Assembly: GCA_030825825.1 (NCBI GenBank)
Contig: JAPJPE010000001.1
Span: 1-15,712, forward strand
Source: Streptococcus sp.
GTDB taxonomy: Bacteria > Bacillota > Bacilli > Lactobacillales > Streptococcaceae
DNA length: 15,712 bases
Direction: 5' to 3'
The translations under genes and the position numbers were made by a program. The notes beneath the pieces were generated by a model, which did no database searches, was not told the DNA's origin, and saw nothing but the letters and a program-made list of their open reading frames with translations. This document shows, in pieces, positions 5,989-13,573 of the stretch; the stretch's first letter is position 1; each line of letters opens with the position of its first letter.

Positions 5989-6716
5989 TTGATATCCACT
6001 CGCACATCGTCTTTGATGTGGATGATGGACCAAAGACAAGAGAAGATACGCGTGCCTTATTGGAAGAAAGCTATCGCCAAGGGGTGCGGACCATTATCTC
6101 CACTTCTCATCGTCGCAAGGGGATGTTTGAAACTCCCGAAGAAAAGATTTCTGAAAATTTTCAAGAAGTGAAAAAAATTGCGGCAGAGGTCGCACCAGAT
6201 TTAACGATTCATTACGGGGCAGAGATCTACTTTACAAATGATGTCTTAAAAAAACTGGAAGAAAAAATCATTCCACGCTTGGCTGAGACGCGCTTTGCGC
6301 TGATTGAATTCAGTATGGGAACGCCTTACAAGGAGATTCATACCGCCTTGGACCGTTTGCTCCATTTAGGCGTGACACCGGTGGTAGCTCATATCGAGCG
6401 TTACAAGTGCTTGGAGAAAAATGAGGAGCGCGTGCAGGAGATGATTGACATGGGCTGCTACATGCAGATCAATAGTTCGAGTGTTCTCAAGCCTCGCCTC
6501 TTTGGGGATGAGCAAAAACAACTGAAAAAACGAGCTCGGTACTTCTTAGAAAAAGACTTGGTCCACTTTGTTGCCAGCGATATGCACAATGTGGATAAAC
6601 GACCGCCTTATATGGCGGAAGCCTATCGCTTGATCAAGGAAGAATACGGAGAACAACGAGCACAAGCTCTCTTTGTCAGCAATCAAGAACTCTTGTTAGC
6701 GGATGAATTAATCTAA
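5985..6716 (+). CDS. wzh: Manganese-dependent protein-tyrosine phosphatase Wzh/CpsB (PHP family)
   Basis: Wzh removes phosphate from the tyrosine-rich tail of Wze and so controls polymer length and attachment. The protein is 243 residues, the normal size. Metal ligands of the PHP fold are visible: H5 and H7 in DIHSHI, D14 in VDDGP, H42 in STSHRR, E80 in GAEIYF, H136 in AHIERY, and D199 and H201 in SDMHN. The protein is cytoplasmic, with no membrane segment. It starts within the ATGA overlap with the wzg stop codon, which implies translational coupling, and GGAAGGAAAAG lies upstream in wzg. All ligands appear intact, so the enzyme should be active. Confidence 0.97.
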   Translation: MIDIHSHIVFDVDDGPKTREDTRALLEESYRQGVRTIISTSHRRKGMFETPEEKISENFQEVKKIAAEVAPDLTIHYGAEIYFTNDVLKKLEEKIIPRLAETRFALIEFSMGTPYKEIHTALDRLLHLGVTPVVAHIERYKCLEKNEERVQEMIDMGCYMQINSSSVLKPRLFGDEQKQLKKRARYFLEKDLVHFVASDMHNVDKRPPYMAEAYRLIKEEYGEQRAQALFVSNQELLLADELI

Positions 6717-6727
6717 CCAGGAAACAG

Positions 6728-6741
6728 GTGGAGAGATCCAC
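6728..6741 (+). other. Small GNRA-loop hairpin before wzd
   Basis: GTGGA (6728-6732) and TCCAC (6737-6741) enclose GAGA, a GNRA-type tetraloop. It fills much of the 44-base wzh-wzd gap and ends three bases before the wzd ribosome site GAAGGAG (6744-6750). It may set wzd translation or mRNA processing, but 5 bp is short and chance is possible. Confidence 0.35.
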
Positions 6742-6760
6742 ACGAAGGAGTAATTAGGAA

Positions 6761-7456
6761 ATGAACAATCAAGAAAATCAAGCAGTGGAAATTGATGTTT
6801 TCGCTATGCTGAAGACCCTATGGAAACGCAAGTTTTCGATCGTTTTGGTCGCTCTTGTCTTTGCCATTGCAGCATTTGGCTATAGTGCCTTTTTAGCCAA
6901 GAAAGAATACCAAAGTACCAGCCGGATCTATGTGGTCAGTCGTCAAAACCAAGACAACAATGCCTTGACAAACTCGGATTTGCAGGCGGGTTCTTACTTG
7001 GTGAAAGACTACCGTGAAATCATCCTTTCTCAAAATGTCTTGAGCCAAGCCATCGAAGAATTGAAACTTGATCTGACACCAGCTGAGTTGTCGAAAAAGA
7101 TCAGTGTGTCTGTTCCGACCGACACTCGGATCCTTTCGATTACAGCTAAGGATGGAGATCCAAAAGAAGCGGCCCGCATTGCCAACGGCCTTCGCAATGT
7201 AGCGGCTGAAAAGATCATCTCTGTAACCAAGGTATCAGATGTCACGACTTTGGATGAGGCAGAAGTGCCACAATCACCTTCTTCACCAAATATCCGACGC
7301 AATGTCCTTCTTGGCTTCATTGCTGGAGCTGGTCTGATGGTGGTTCTCTTGGTTGTAGTAGAAGTCTTGGACGATCGTGTCAAGAGACCAGAAGATATCG
7401 AAGAGTTGATGGGCTTAACCCTACTTGGTGTTGTGCCAGATATTAAGAAACTGTAG
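6761..7456 (+). CDS. wzd: Polysaccharide co-polymerase / chain-length and kinase adaptor Wzd/CpsC
   Basis: Wzd is the membrane half of the split BY-kinase; it recruits and activates Wze and sets chain length. The 231-residue protein has two membrane helices (about 25-46 and 182-203) around an outer Wzz-type domain, the proline-rich motif PQSPSSPNIRRN before the second helix, and a short cytoplasmic tail (RPEDIEELMGLTLLGVVPDI) that contacts the kinase. Length and layout are typical of Gram-positive CpsC. The ribosome site GAAGGAG (6744-6750) is 10 bases before the ATG. It lies between wzh and wze in the usual order. Confidence 0.97.
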   Translation: MNNQENQAVEIDVFAMLKTLWKRKFSIVLVALVFAIAAFGYSAFLAKKEYQSTSRIYVVSRQNQDNNALTNSDLQAGSYLVKDYREIILSQNVLSQAIEELKLDLTPAELSKKISVSVPTDTRILSITAKDGDPKEAARIANGLRNVAAEKIISVTKVSDVTTLDEAEVPQSPSSPNIRRNVLLGFIAGAGLMVVLLVVVEVLDDRVKRPEDIEELMGLTLLGVVPDIKKL

Positions 7457-7468
7457 ACTGGGGATCGC

Positions 7469-8161
7469 ATGAATACGTTAGAAATTTCAAAAAATAAACT
7501 GCAAGAAATTCGAAAGGCAGAAGAGTACTTCAATGCCCTTGCAACGAATATCCAATTGAGTGGGGTGGACTTAAAAGTCATCGCCATCTCATCTGTTCAA
7601 GAAAATGAAGGAAAATCAACCACTTCAACCAACTTGGCCGTTGCCTTTGCGCGCGCGGGTTACAAGACCCTTTTGGTCGACTGTGATATCCGGAACTCGG
7701 TTATGACAGGGATTTTCCGTAGCCGTACCAAGATCCAAGGGTTGACGGATTTTTTAGCTGGTCGTAGCCAATTGGACCAAATCTTGTATGCGACTGATTT
7801 TCCAAACTTGGATATTATTGAGTCTGGTCAGGTAGCACCAAACCCAACGGGTCTCTTGCAAAGCAAGAACTTCACTGTGATGATGGATGCCCTGCGTGAG
7901 CATTTTGACTACATCATTGTCGACACGCCTCCAATCGGGGTCGTGATTGATGCGGCAATTATCGCCCAACGCTGTGATGGAACTGTCTTGATCACGGAAT
8001 CTGGCGCCAATGGACGCAAGGCTGTCCAAAAAGCTAAGGACCAATTAGAACAAACAGGCACACCTTTCTTGGGAGTTGTGCTCAATAAATTTAACATTAA
8101 AGCTGCTGAATATGGTTCGTATGGAGGATACGGATCTTACGGAGAGTACGGGAAAAAGTAA
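7469..8161 (+). CDS. wze: Autophosphorylating tyrosine kinase Wze/CpsD (BY-kinase)
   Basis: Wze binds ATP when paired with Wzd and phosphorylates its own C-terminal tyrosines. The Walker A motif is ENEGKSTT with K49, the Walker A' is LLVDCDIR (68-75) and the Walker B-type motif is YIIVDTPP (148-155). The tail ends YGSYGGYGSYGEYGKK with tyrosines at 215, 218, 221, 224 and 227, exactly every third residue, the substrate cluster for Wzh. At 230 residues it is the normal size and lacks a membrane segment. It starts 12 bases after wzd. The N-terminal EYFNALATNIQLSG segment is like the oligomerisation helix of CpsD proteins. Confidence 0.98.
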   Translation: MNTLEISKNKLQEIRKAEEYFNALATNIQLSGVDLKVIAISSVQENEGKSTTSTNLAVAFARAGYKTLLVDCDIRNSVMTGIFRSRTKIQGLTDFLAGRSQLDQILYATDFPNLDIIESGQVAPNPTGLLQSKNFTVMMDALREHFDYIIVDTPPIGVVIDAAIIAQRCDGTVLITESGANGRKAVQKAKDQLEQTGTPFLGVVLNKFNIKAAEYGSYGGYGSYGEYGKK

Positions 8162-8180
8162 AGAATAGGATTGAGGGAAA

Positions 8181-9557
8181 ATGGGAGAAGAAAGAATCGA
8201 ACTGGAAAAACTAAATATTGTTCTCTTTCAAAGTTTAGCTGTCCTATTTTCAGCTTACATTGTGAGTCTTTTTAAGGATGCAGAATACACGTCACAGACG
8301 ATCGCCATTCTCTATCTCTTACATTTTGTAGCTTTCTACATTAGCAATATTGCCTATCGTTTTTATAGCAGGGGTTACCTGGATGAGCTCTTTCAGGTCT
8401 TGAAATACAATGTGTTTTTCGCTGTTGGGATCACCTTTACCTCTTTTATGCTCGATGGGGTCTTTTCCATCTCTCGTCGGGGGATGATCTACTTCTTTCT
8501 TTTGAATACATTTTCTGTCTATGTCATGGATCTCTTGCTCAAGAGATACCGGAGGTCTGTTTCCCCACGGCGGAAAAGCTCGAGAAAGATTTTCCTGATC
8601 ACAGCGACCAGTCGGATGGAAAAAGTGTTTGATATTCTGCATTCGCCCAGCCTTTATCATGGAGAACTAATCGGTGTCACTGTCATGGACGATACTGATT
8701 TTGCTCATTCAGGTGTACGGGTGGTGCAGCCAGATCAAATGATGAATTTTGTGACCAAGGAAGTGGTGGATGAAGTGTTTATCAATCTGCCAAGTGAGGA
8801 CTACAATATTAGTGACTTGGTCTCGGAGTTTGAGAGTATGGGGATCGATGTAACTGTCAATCTCAATGCCTTTAACTTCGCGTCCTTAGGTAATAAACGG
8901 GTTCGAGAAGTCGGAGGACTAAGTGTCGTTACTTTCTCAACCAATTTCTACAAGCCGAGTCACGTGTTTGCTAAACGTCTCTTAGACATTGCAGGAGCCC
9001 TCTTTGGTCTCTTGATTTGTGGACTAGTGAGTATCGTCTTAGTCCCTCTAATTCGTAAGGATGGCGGACCTGCCTTCTTTGTACAAAAACGGGTCGGAAA
9101 GAACGGACGGTATTTCAACTTCTATAAATTCCGCTCCATGCGTGTGGATGCCGAGGAGATTAAGAAAGATCTCATGGCACAAAATACCATGACAGGTGGC
9201 ATGTTCAAGATGGAAAATGATCCGCGGGTAACGCCAATCGGACGCTTTATCCGTAAGACCAGTCTCGATGAATTGCCACAATTTTACAATGTTCTGATCG
9301 GTGATATGAGTCTGGTCGGGACTCGTCCCCCAACGGTTGACGAATACCAAGAATATACGCCAGCCCAAAAACGCCGACTCAGCTTCAAACCAGGCATTAC
9401 AGGCCTTTGGCAAGTGAGCGGACGCAGTGAAATCAAGGATTTTGACGAAGTGGTCAAACTGGACCTTGCGTACATGGATGATTGGACGATTTGGAGAGAC
9501 ATTCAGATCTTGCTCAAGACCGTGAAGGTTGTACTTAGAAAAGAAGGAGCGAAGTAG
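8181..9557 (+). CDS. wchA: Undecaprenyl-phosphate sugar-1-phosphate transferase, WchA/CpsE type
   Basis: This enzyme starts each repeat unit by placing a sugar phosphate on undecaprenyl phosphate at the inner membrane face. The 458-residue protein has four N-terminal helices (between about 11 and 120), a soluble middle (about 130-260), a further hydrophobic segment (about 271-291) and the bacterial sugar-transferase domain. Motifs are FYKFRSM (314-320), DELPQF (363-368), MSLVGTRPP (376-384) and KPGITGLWQVSGRS (403-416). Long stretches match pneumococcal WchA/CpsE as I remember it, so glucose-1-phosphate is the most likely substrate; galactose (WbaP-like) is the alternative. It is 19 bases after wze with ribosome site GAGGG (8173-8177). 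A strong hairpin spans its stop codon. Confidence 0.95.
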   Translation: MGEERIELEKLNIVLFQSLAVLFSAYIVSLFKDAEYTSQTIAILYLLHFVAFYISNIAYRFYSRGYLDELFQVLKYNVFFAVGITFTSFMLDGVFSISRRGMIYFFLLNTFSVYVMDLLLKRYRRSVSPRRKSSRKIFLITATSRMEKVFDILHSPSLYHGELIGVTVMDDTDFAHSGVRVVQPDQMMNFVTKEVVDEVFINLPSEDYNISDLVSEFESMGIDVTVNLNAFNFASLGNKRVREVGGLSVVTFSTNFYKPSHVFAKRLLDIAGALFGLLICGLVSIVLVPLIRKDGGPAFFVQKRVGKNGRYFNFYKFRSMRVDAEEIKKDLMAQNTMTGGMFKMENDPRVTPIGRFIRKTSLDELPQFYNVLIGDMSLVGTRPPTVDEYQEYTPAQKRRLSFKPGITGLWQVSGRSEIKDFDEVVKLDLAYMDDWTIWRDIQILLKTVKVVLRKEGAK

Positions 9558-9577
9558 GAGACTGCCTACTTCGTCCT
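9545..9577 (+). other. Intra-operon hairpin over the wchA stop codon
   Basis: CGAAGTAGG (9550-9558) pairs perfectly with CCTACTTCG (9565-9573) around AGACTG; AGGA (9545-9548) with TCCT (9574-9577) extends the stem to 13 bp past one bulged G. No T tract follows, so full termination is unlikely. It ends nine bases before the wchF ribosome site AGGAG (9587-9591). Roles as an mRNA processing or stability element, or as a partial terminator that sets the ratio of early and late genes, are inferred. Confidence 0.65.
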
Positions 9578-9595
9578 TTCCATGTTAGGAGAAAA

Positions 9596-10768
9596 ATGAC
9601 ACAATCAATTTATATCGTTGGTTCCAAAGGTATTCCAGCAAAATATGGTGGTTTTGAGACCTTTGTTGAGAAGTTGACTGAATTCCAACAAGACAAAAAT
9701 ATCCAGTATTATGTAGCTTGTATGCGGGAGAATTCAGCCAAATCAGGGATTACTGCAGATACTTTCGAGCATAACGGAGCAATCTGTTACAACATTGATG
9801 TCCCTAATATTGGTCCTGCACGAGCCATTGCTTATGATATCGCAGCACTTAATAAGGCGATTGAGATCGCAAAGGAAAACAAGGACCAGGCACCGATCTT
9901 CTATGTCTTGGCTTGCCGGATTGGTCCCTTTATTTCAAGGATTAAAAAGAAAATCAAGGCTATCGGAGGAACTCTGATGGTCAATCCAGATGGTCATGAA
10001 TGGCTTCGTGCGAAATGGAGCCTTCCAGTTCGTAAGTATTGGAAAATCTCAGAGCAACTCATGGTCAAACATGCCGACCTGTTAATCTGCGATAGCAAGA
10101 ATATTAAAGCCTATATCCAGAAGGATTACGCTAAGTATCAGCCACAGACGACCTATATCGCCTATGGAACGGATACAAGCAAGTCTAGCCTGAGTAGAGA
10201 AGATGAGAAAATACGGACCTGGTTTGCGGATAAGCAAGTCTCCGAAGGGAATTACTACCTTGTCGTAGGTCGCTTTGTACCCGAAAACAACTATGAGGCC
10301 ATGATTCGTGGCTTTATGCAGTCCAGTTCCAAAAAAGATTTTGTCCTGATTACCAATGTAGAGCAAAACAAGTTCTATGAACAGTTGCGCAAGGATACAG
10401 GATTTGATCAAGACCCTCGAGTGAAGTTTGTCGGAACTGTTTATGATCAAGAATTGCTCAAATACATTCGTGAGAATGCTTTTGCTTATTTCCATGGTCA
10501 TGAGGTAGGCGGGACCAATCCATCCCTTCTTGAGGCGCTCGAGTCTACTAAACTCAACCTCTTGTTAGATGTTGGTTTCAACCGAGAAGTCGGTGAAGAG
10601 GGGGCTCTTTATTGGAAGAAAGATCAATTGGCACATGTCATTGATCAGGCTGAACAATTGGACGCTCAAGCCATCGCAGACCTTAATGAGAAATCAAGTC
10701 GACGGATCGCAGAAGCCTTCACTTGGGAAAAGATTGTCACAGACTACGAGAAAGTATTTAAAGGTTAG
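9596..10768 (+). CDS. wchF: Rhamnosyltransferase, WchF/Cps2T type (GT4 with DUF1972 N-terminus)
   Basis: The second enzyme in this locus type adds L-rhamnose from dTDP-rhamnose to lipid-linked glucose. The 390-residue protein opens with GSKGIPAKYGGFETF (9-23), the DUF1972 signature, has VNPDGHEWLRAKW (129-141) and ends its donor site with GHEVGGTNPSLLEAL (301-315), the pattern of WchF/Cps2T-like rhamnosyltransferases. There is no membrane segment; it is probably peripheral on the cytoplasmic face. The place right after wchA matches S. pneumoniae type 2 and oral-streptococcal RPS loci. Sugar and linkage (beta-1,4-Rha) are inferred from those relatives. Base composition is still like that of the nrd and wzg-wze genes. 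The next gene starts two bases after its stop. Confidence 0.9.
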   Translation: MTQSIYIVGSKGIPAKYGGFETFVEKLTEFQQDKNIQYYVACMRENSAKSGITADTFEHNGAICYNIDVPNIGPARAIAYDIAALNKAIEIAKENKDQAPIFYVLACRIGPFISRIKKKIKAIGGTLMVNPDGHEWLRAKWSLPVRKYWKISEQLMVKHADLLICDSKNIKAYIQKDYAKYQPQTTYIAYGTDTSKSSLSREDEKIRTWFADKQVSEGNYYLVVGRFVPENNYEAMIRGFMQSSSKKDFVLITNVEQNKFYEQLRKDTGFDQDPRVKFVGTVYDQELLKYIRENAFAYFHGHEVGGTNPSLLEALESTKLNLLLDVGFNREVGEEGALYWKKDQLAHVIDQAEQLDAQAIADLNEKSSRRIAEAFTWEKIVTDYEKVFKG

Positions 10769-10770
10769 AA

Positions 10771-11919
10771 ATGCAGAAAATATTATATCTCCATGCTGGT
10801 GCCGAAATGTATGGTGCTGACAAGGTGTTGTTGGAGCTTATTAAGGGTTTGGATAAAGATGCTTTTGAGGCACACGTTATTTTACCCAACGACGGTGTCT
10901 TAGTGGGTGCTTTAGAAGAGGTCGGTGCAAAGGTTAAAGTTATTGATTACCCAATTTTGCGCCGGAAATATTTTAATCCAAAAGGGATTCTTGAGTACTT
11001 TGGCTCTTATAATCGTTATTCAAAGCAAATTGCTCAATATGCTAAAGAGAATGGCATTACCCTTATTCACAACAATACGACTGCGGTACTTGAGGGAATT
11101 TATCTCAAACGTAAGTTGAAACTTCCTTTGATTTGGCATGTCCATGAAATTATCGTCAAACCAAAAGCGATTTCTGATTTCATCAACTTTTTGATGGGGC
11201 GCTATGCGGATAAGATTGTGACAGTTTCAAATGCTGTAGCCAACCACGTCAAGCAGTCTCGTTATGTCAAAGATGATCATGTTCAAGTCATCTATAATGG
11301 TGTTGACAATGCTGTTTATCAGGTGATGGATGCTAGTGCGGTTCGTGATCAGTTTGGAATTTCGCAGGATGCTTTGGTTATCGGTATGGTTGGTCGTGTG
11401 AATGCCTGGAAAGGTCAAGGCGACTTTTTAGAAGCTGTGACGCCAATCTTACAGGCCAATTCAAAAGTAGTAGCCTTTTTGGCAGGAAGTGCATTTGAAG
11501 GTGAAGAGTGGCGCGTGGATGAGTTGGAAAAGGCTATATCAGAATCACCAGTAGCTAGCCAAATCAAGCGAATTGACTATTATAGCAAGACGACAGAACT
11601 CTATAATATGTTTGATATCTTTGTCTTGCCAAGTACCAATCCAGATCCATTACCAACAGTCGTGCTAGAAGCCATGGCTTGTGGCAAACCAGTAGTCGGT
11701 TACCATCATGGTGGTGTCTGTGAGATGGTCAAGGAAGGCGAAAACGGTCTTCTTGCTACACCGAATCAGCCTGCAGAATTGTCTAAGGCTATTCAAGAAT
11801 TAGTTGACAATACTGAGAAGAGAAAACAATTTGGTGAGGCGTCTGTCAAACGCCAAAAAGAACTTTTCTCATTACAAAGTTATATTCGGAATTTTTCGGA
11901 GTTGTATAAGAACTATTAA
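10771..11919 (+). CDS. GT4-family glycosyltransferase
   Basis: This 382-residue protein has the two-domain GT-B pattern. HAGAEMYGADKVL (8-20) is the N-terminal acceptor-side loop, WHVHEI (122-127) the interdomain region, GRVNAWKGQGDFLEA (208-222) the start of the donor domain and PDPLPTVVLEAMACGKPVVG (291-310) the donor-binding motif. The motif is D292-x7-E300 instead of the usual E-x7-E, a variant common in PDPxPTVVLEAM subfamilies. It probably adds the third sugar, but donor and linkage cannot be read. Two bases separate it from wchF, with no clear ribosome site between them other than in the end of wchF, so coupling is likely. Its base composition is already lower in GC than the upstream genes. 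Confidence 0.9.
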   Translation: MQKILYLHAGAEMYGADKVLLELIKGLDKDAFEAHVILPNDGVLVGALEEVGAKVKVIDYPILRRKYFNPKGILEYFGSYNRYSKQIAQYAKENGITLIHNNTTAVLEGIYLKRKLKLPLIWHVHEIIVKPKAISDFINFLMGRYADKIVTVSNAVANHVKQSRYVKDDHVQVIYNGVDNAVYQVMDASAVRDQFGISQDALVIGMVGRVNAWKGQGDFLEAVTPILQANSKVVAFLAGSAFEGEEWRVDELEKAISESPVASQIKRIDYYSKTTELYNMFDIFVLPSTNPDPLPTVVLEAMACGKPVVGYHHGGVCEMVKEGENGLLATPNQPAELSKAIQELVDNTEKRKQFGEASVKRQKELFSLQSYIRNFSELYKNY

Positions 11920-11920
11920 G

Positions 11921-12559
11921 ATGAATACTGAAACAATTAAGAATAAATTAAAACCAATCGTTTATCCAATTATTAACTTTATTCCTCGGCGAAGACTCAA
12001 GAATAAGAATTTTACGATTATTTGTGATAATTGTTGGGCAGGAAAAGTTTATCAAGAATTGGGTTTGCCTTATCAAACACCATTTGTAGGGATGTTTATC
12101 TTTTCACCTGATTACATTAAGATGCTTAAGAATTTAAAACATTATTTGAGCGGAAACATCTCTTTGAAATTTGTTAAGGAATCAAAATATATCAAAGACT
12201 TTGATAATGCCTATCCTCTAGCACTCCTTGATGATATTGAACTTCATTTCTTGCATTATGCAGATGAAAAAGAAGCTTCTCAGAAATGGCAACGCCGTTT
12301 GGAAAGAATTCATTGGGATAATTTGTATTTCAAGTTCAATGACAATGATGCTTGTACTTATGAATTGATGAAAGAGTTCGAAGAGCTTCCATACAAGAGT
12401 AAGGTGATTTTCTCTTCGAAGAATTATAGTGATTTACCTTCCTTAGTTCATTTCAAATCAGCTGAAAAGCAAGGACACGTTGGCATCGACTTGAAAACGT
12501 ATCATCGCTATTTTAATGTTGTAACTTGGCTGAATAAGGGTGGAGAAGATTTAACATAG
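11921..12559 (+). CDS. DUF1919-like exopolysaccharide biosynthesis protein
   Basis: The 212-residue protein reads like the DUF1919 family often found in capsule and exopolysaccharide loci. FTIICDNCWAGKVYQELGL (31-49) resembles the family's 'cNNC.GG.iy..lgl' start, followed by YQTPFVGMFI (51-60), YPLALLDDIELHFLHYAD (98-115) and ASQKWQRRLERI (119-130). ATG 11921 lies one base after the GT4 stop; the frame stays open upstream into the GT4 gene (to 11804), but that longer start would be an overlap without support. No good ribosome site is seen, so it depends on coupling. No membrane segment is evident. The role is unknown; a transferase or modifying enzyme acting on the repeat unit is my inference. 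The gene is clearly AT-rich compared with wzg-wchF. Confidence 0.8.
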   Translation: MNTETIKNKLKPIVYPIINFIPRRRLKNKNFTIICDNCWAGKVYQELGLPYQTPFVGMFIFSPDYIKMLKNLKHYLSGNISLKFVKESKYIKDFDNAYPLALLDDIELHFLHYADEKEASQKWQRRLERIHWDNLYFKFNDNDACTYELMKEFEELPYKSKVIFSSKNYSDLPSLVHFKSAEKQGHVGIDLKTYHRYFNVVTWLNKGGEDLT

Positions 12560-12581
12560 ACAATCATTGGATAATATAATT

Positions 12582-13556
12582 ATGAAACCACTTTTAACCG
12601 TCGTCATTCCAGTTTATAATGTCGAAAAATATTTAAACCGTTGTATTGAGAGTATCCTTCTTCAAGAATGGAAGAATTATGACATCTTACTTGTAGATGA
12701 CGGAAGTACCGATCATTCTCCTCAAATCTGTGATGATTATGTGAAAGCGTATGACTTTATATCAGTTATTCACAAGGAGAATGGCGGGCTTTCAGAAGCT
12801 AGGAATACGGGTATTTCTCATGCCAAAGGAGAATATGTTTATTTTCCTGATTCAGATGATTGGATTGAACCAGATACCTTTATAGCCTTAGCAGAAGCTT
12901 TAGAATCTCAAGATTTTGATATTATTTCTTTTAATCGTGAATTTGTGAAGGGTGAAGAAGATGCTATAGTTTCAGAACCAGAAGTGACTCAAGTGTTTGA
13001 AGGTAAAGATGCTTTTGTGCAAATGCTGAAGCATAGTTATATTACTGGTTTCGCTAACGACAAAGTCTATCGGAAATCCTTATTCACTGATCATAACATC
13101 CGGTTTCCAATTGGTAAATACTATGAGGATCTTGGTACTAATTACAAACTGTTTCTTTCAGCTAAGAAGGTCTATGCAACTAACCAAAAGTATTATCATT
13201 ACTTGATCGATAACCCAGATTCTATTACACAGTCTTGGAATGAGAAAAAGTTTAGAGATATGTTTGGGTTTTATAAAGAAATGTTTTATTCAGATTTTGT
13301 GCGTTCGCAATTGAACCAAGAGGAGTTACAGCTCTCACAACTTTATTATGTAAATGGTTTGACGCACATACTGGCTAGTTTATATAAAGTTAAATTGCAT
13401 AAAAATTATAGCGGCATTACAAGTGAAGTGAAGCAGGAATTAGAAAAAAATAAAATGACGTGTAGTGAAGTGAAATCTATGCCAAATAGAATCAAATATT
13501 TGTTGTGCCGTTTGCATTTATTAAAGCTGGCTTTCGCTATCCAAGGGATGAAGTGA
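12582..13556 (+). CDS. GT2-family glycosyltransferase (first of a pair)
   Basis: This 324-residue GT-A enzyme opens with LLTVVIPVYNVEKYLNRCIE (4-23), followed by the nucleotide motif DDGSTD (39-44), ENGGLSEARNTGI (66-78), the metal-binding FPDSDDW (88-94), NDKVYRKSLF (158-167) and YEDLGTNYKLF (180-190), which includes the likely catalytic acidic pair. It adds one sugar of the repeat unit; the sugar is not readable. I prefer ATG 12582; a TTG at 12567 would add five residues, and TTGGA there could be a weak ribosome site for 12582. The C-terminal end (NRIKYLLCRLHLLKLAFAI) is basic and hydrophobic and may lie on the membrane. Confidence 0.9.
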   Translation: MKPLLTVVIPVYNVEKYLNRCIESILLQEWKNYDILLVDDGSTDHSPQICDDYVKAYDFISVIHKENGGLSEARNTGISHAKGEYVYFPDSDDWIEPDTFIALAEALESQDFDIISFNREFVKGEEDAIVSEPEVTQVFEGKDAFVQMLKHSYITGFANDKVYRKSLFTDHNIRFPIGKYYEDLGTNYKLFLSAKKVYATNQKYYHYLIDNPDSITQSWNEKKFRDMFGFYKEMFYSDFVRSQLNQEELQLSQLYYVNGLTHILASLYKVKLHKNYSGITSEVKQELEKNKMTCSEVKSMPNRIKYLLCRLHLLKLAFAIQGMK

Positions 13557-13573
13557 GAGAATTTTAGGGGATT

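Noticed and set aside
7030..7587. A 185-codon open frame on the minus strand across wzd and wze
   Set aside because: It lies fully antisense to two well-supported genes, has serine/arginine-rich low-complexity translation typical of shadow frames, and has no supported start.
10082..10501. 139-codon minus-strand open frame inside wchF
   Set aside because: Antisense to an intact transferase gene; no domain pattern and no upstream signals.
11804..11920. N-terminal extension of the DUF1919-like gene into the GT4 gene
   Set aside because: The extra 39 residues overlap the end of the GT4 gene in another frame, while ATG 11921 lies just after its stop and gives the expected family start.
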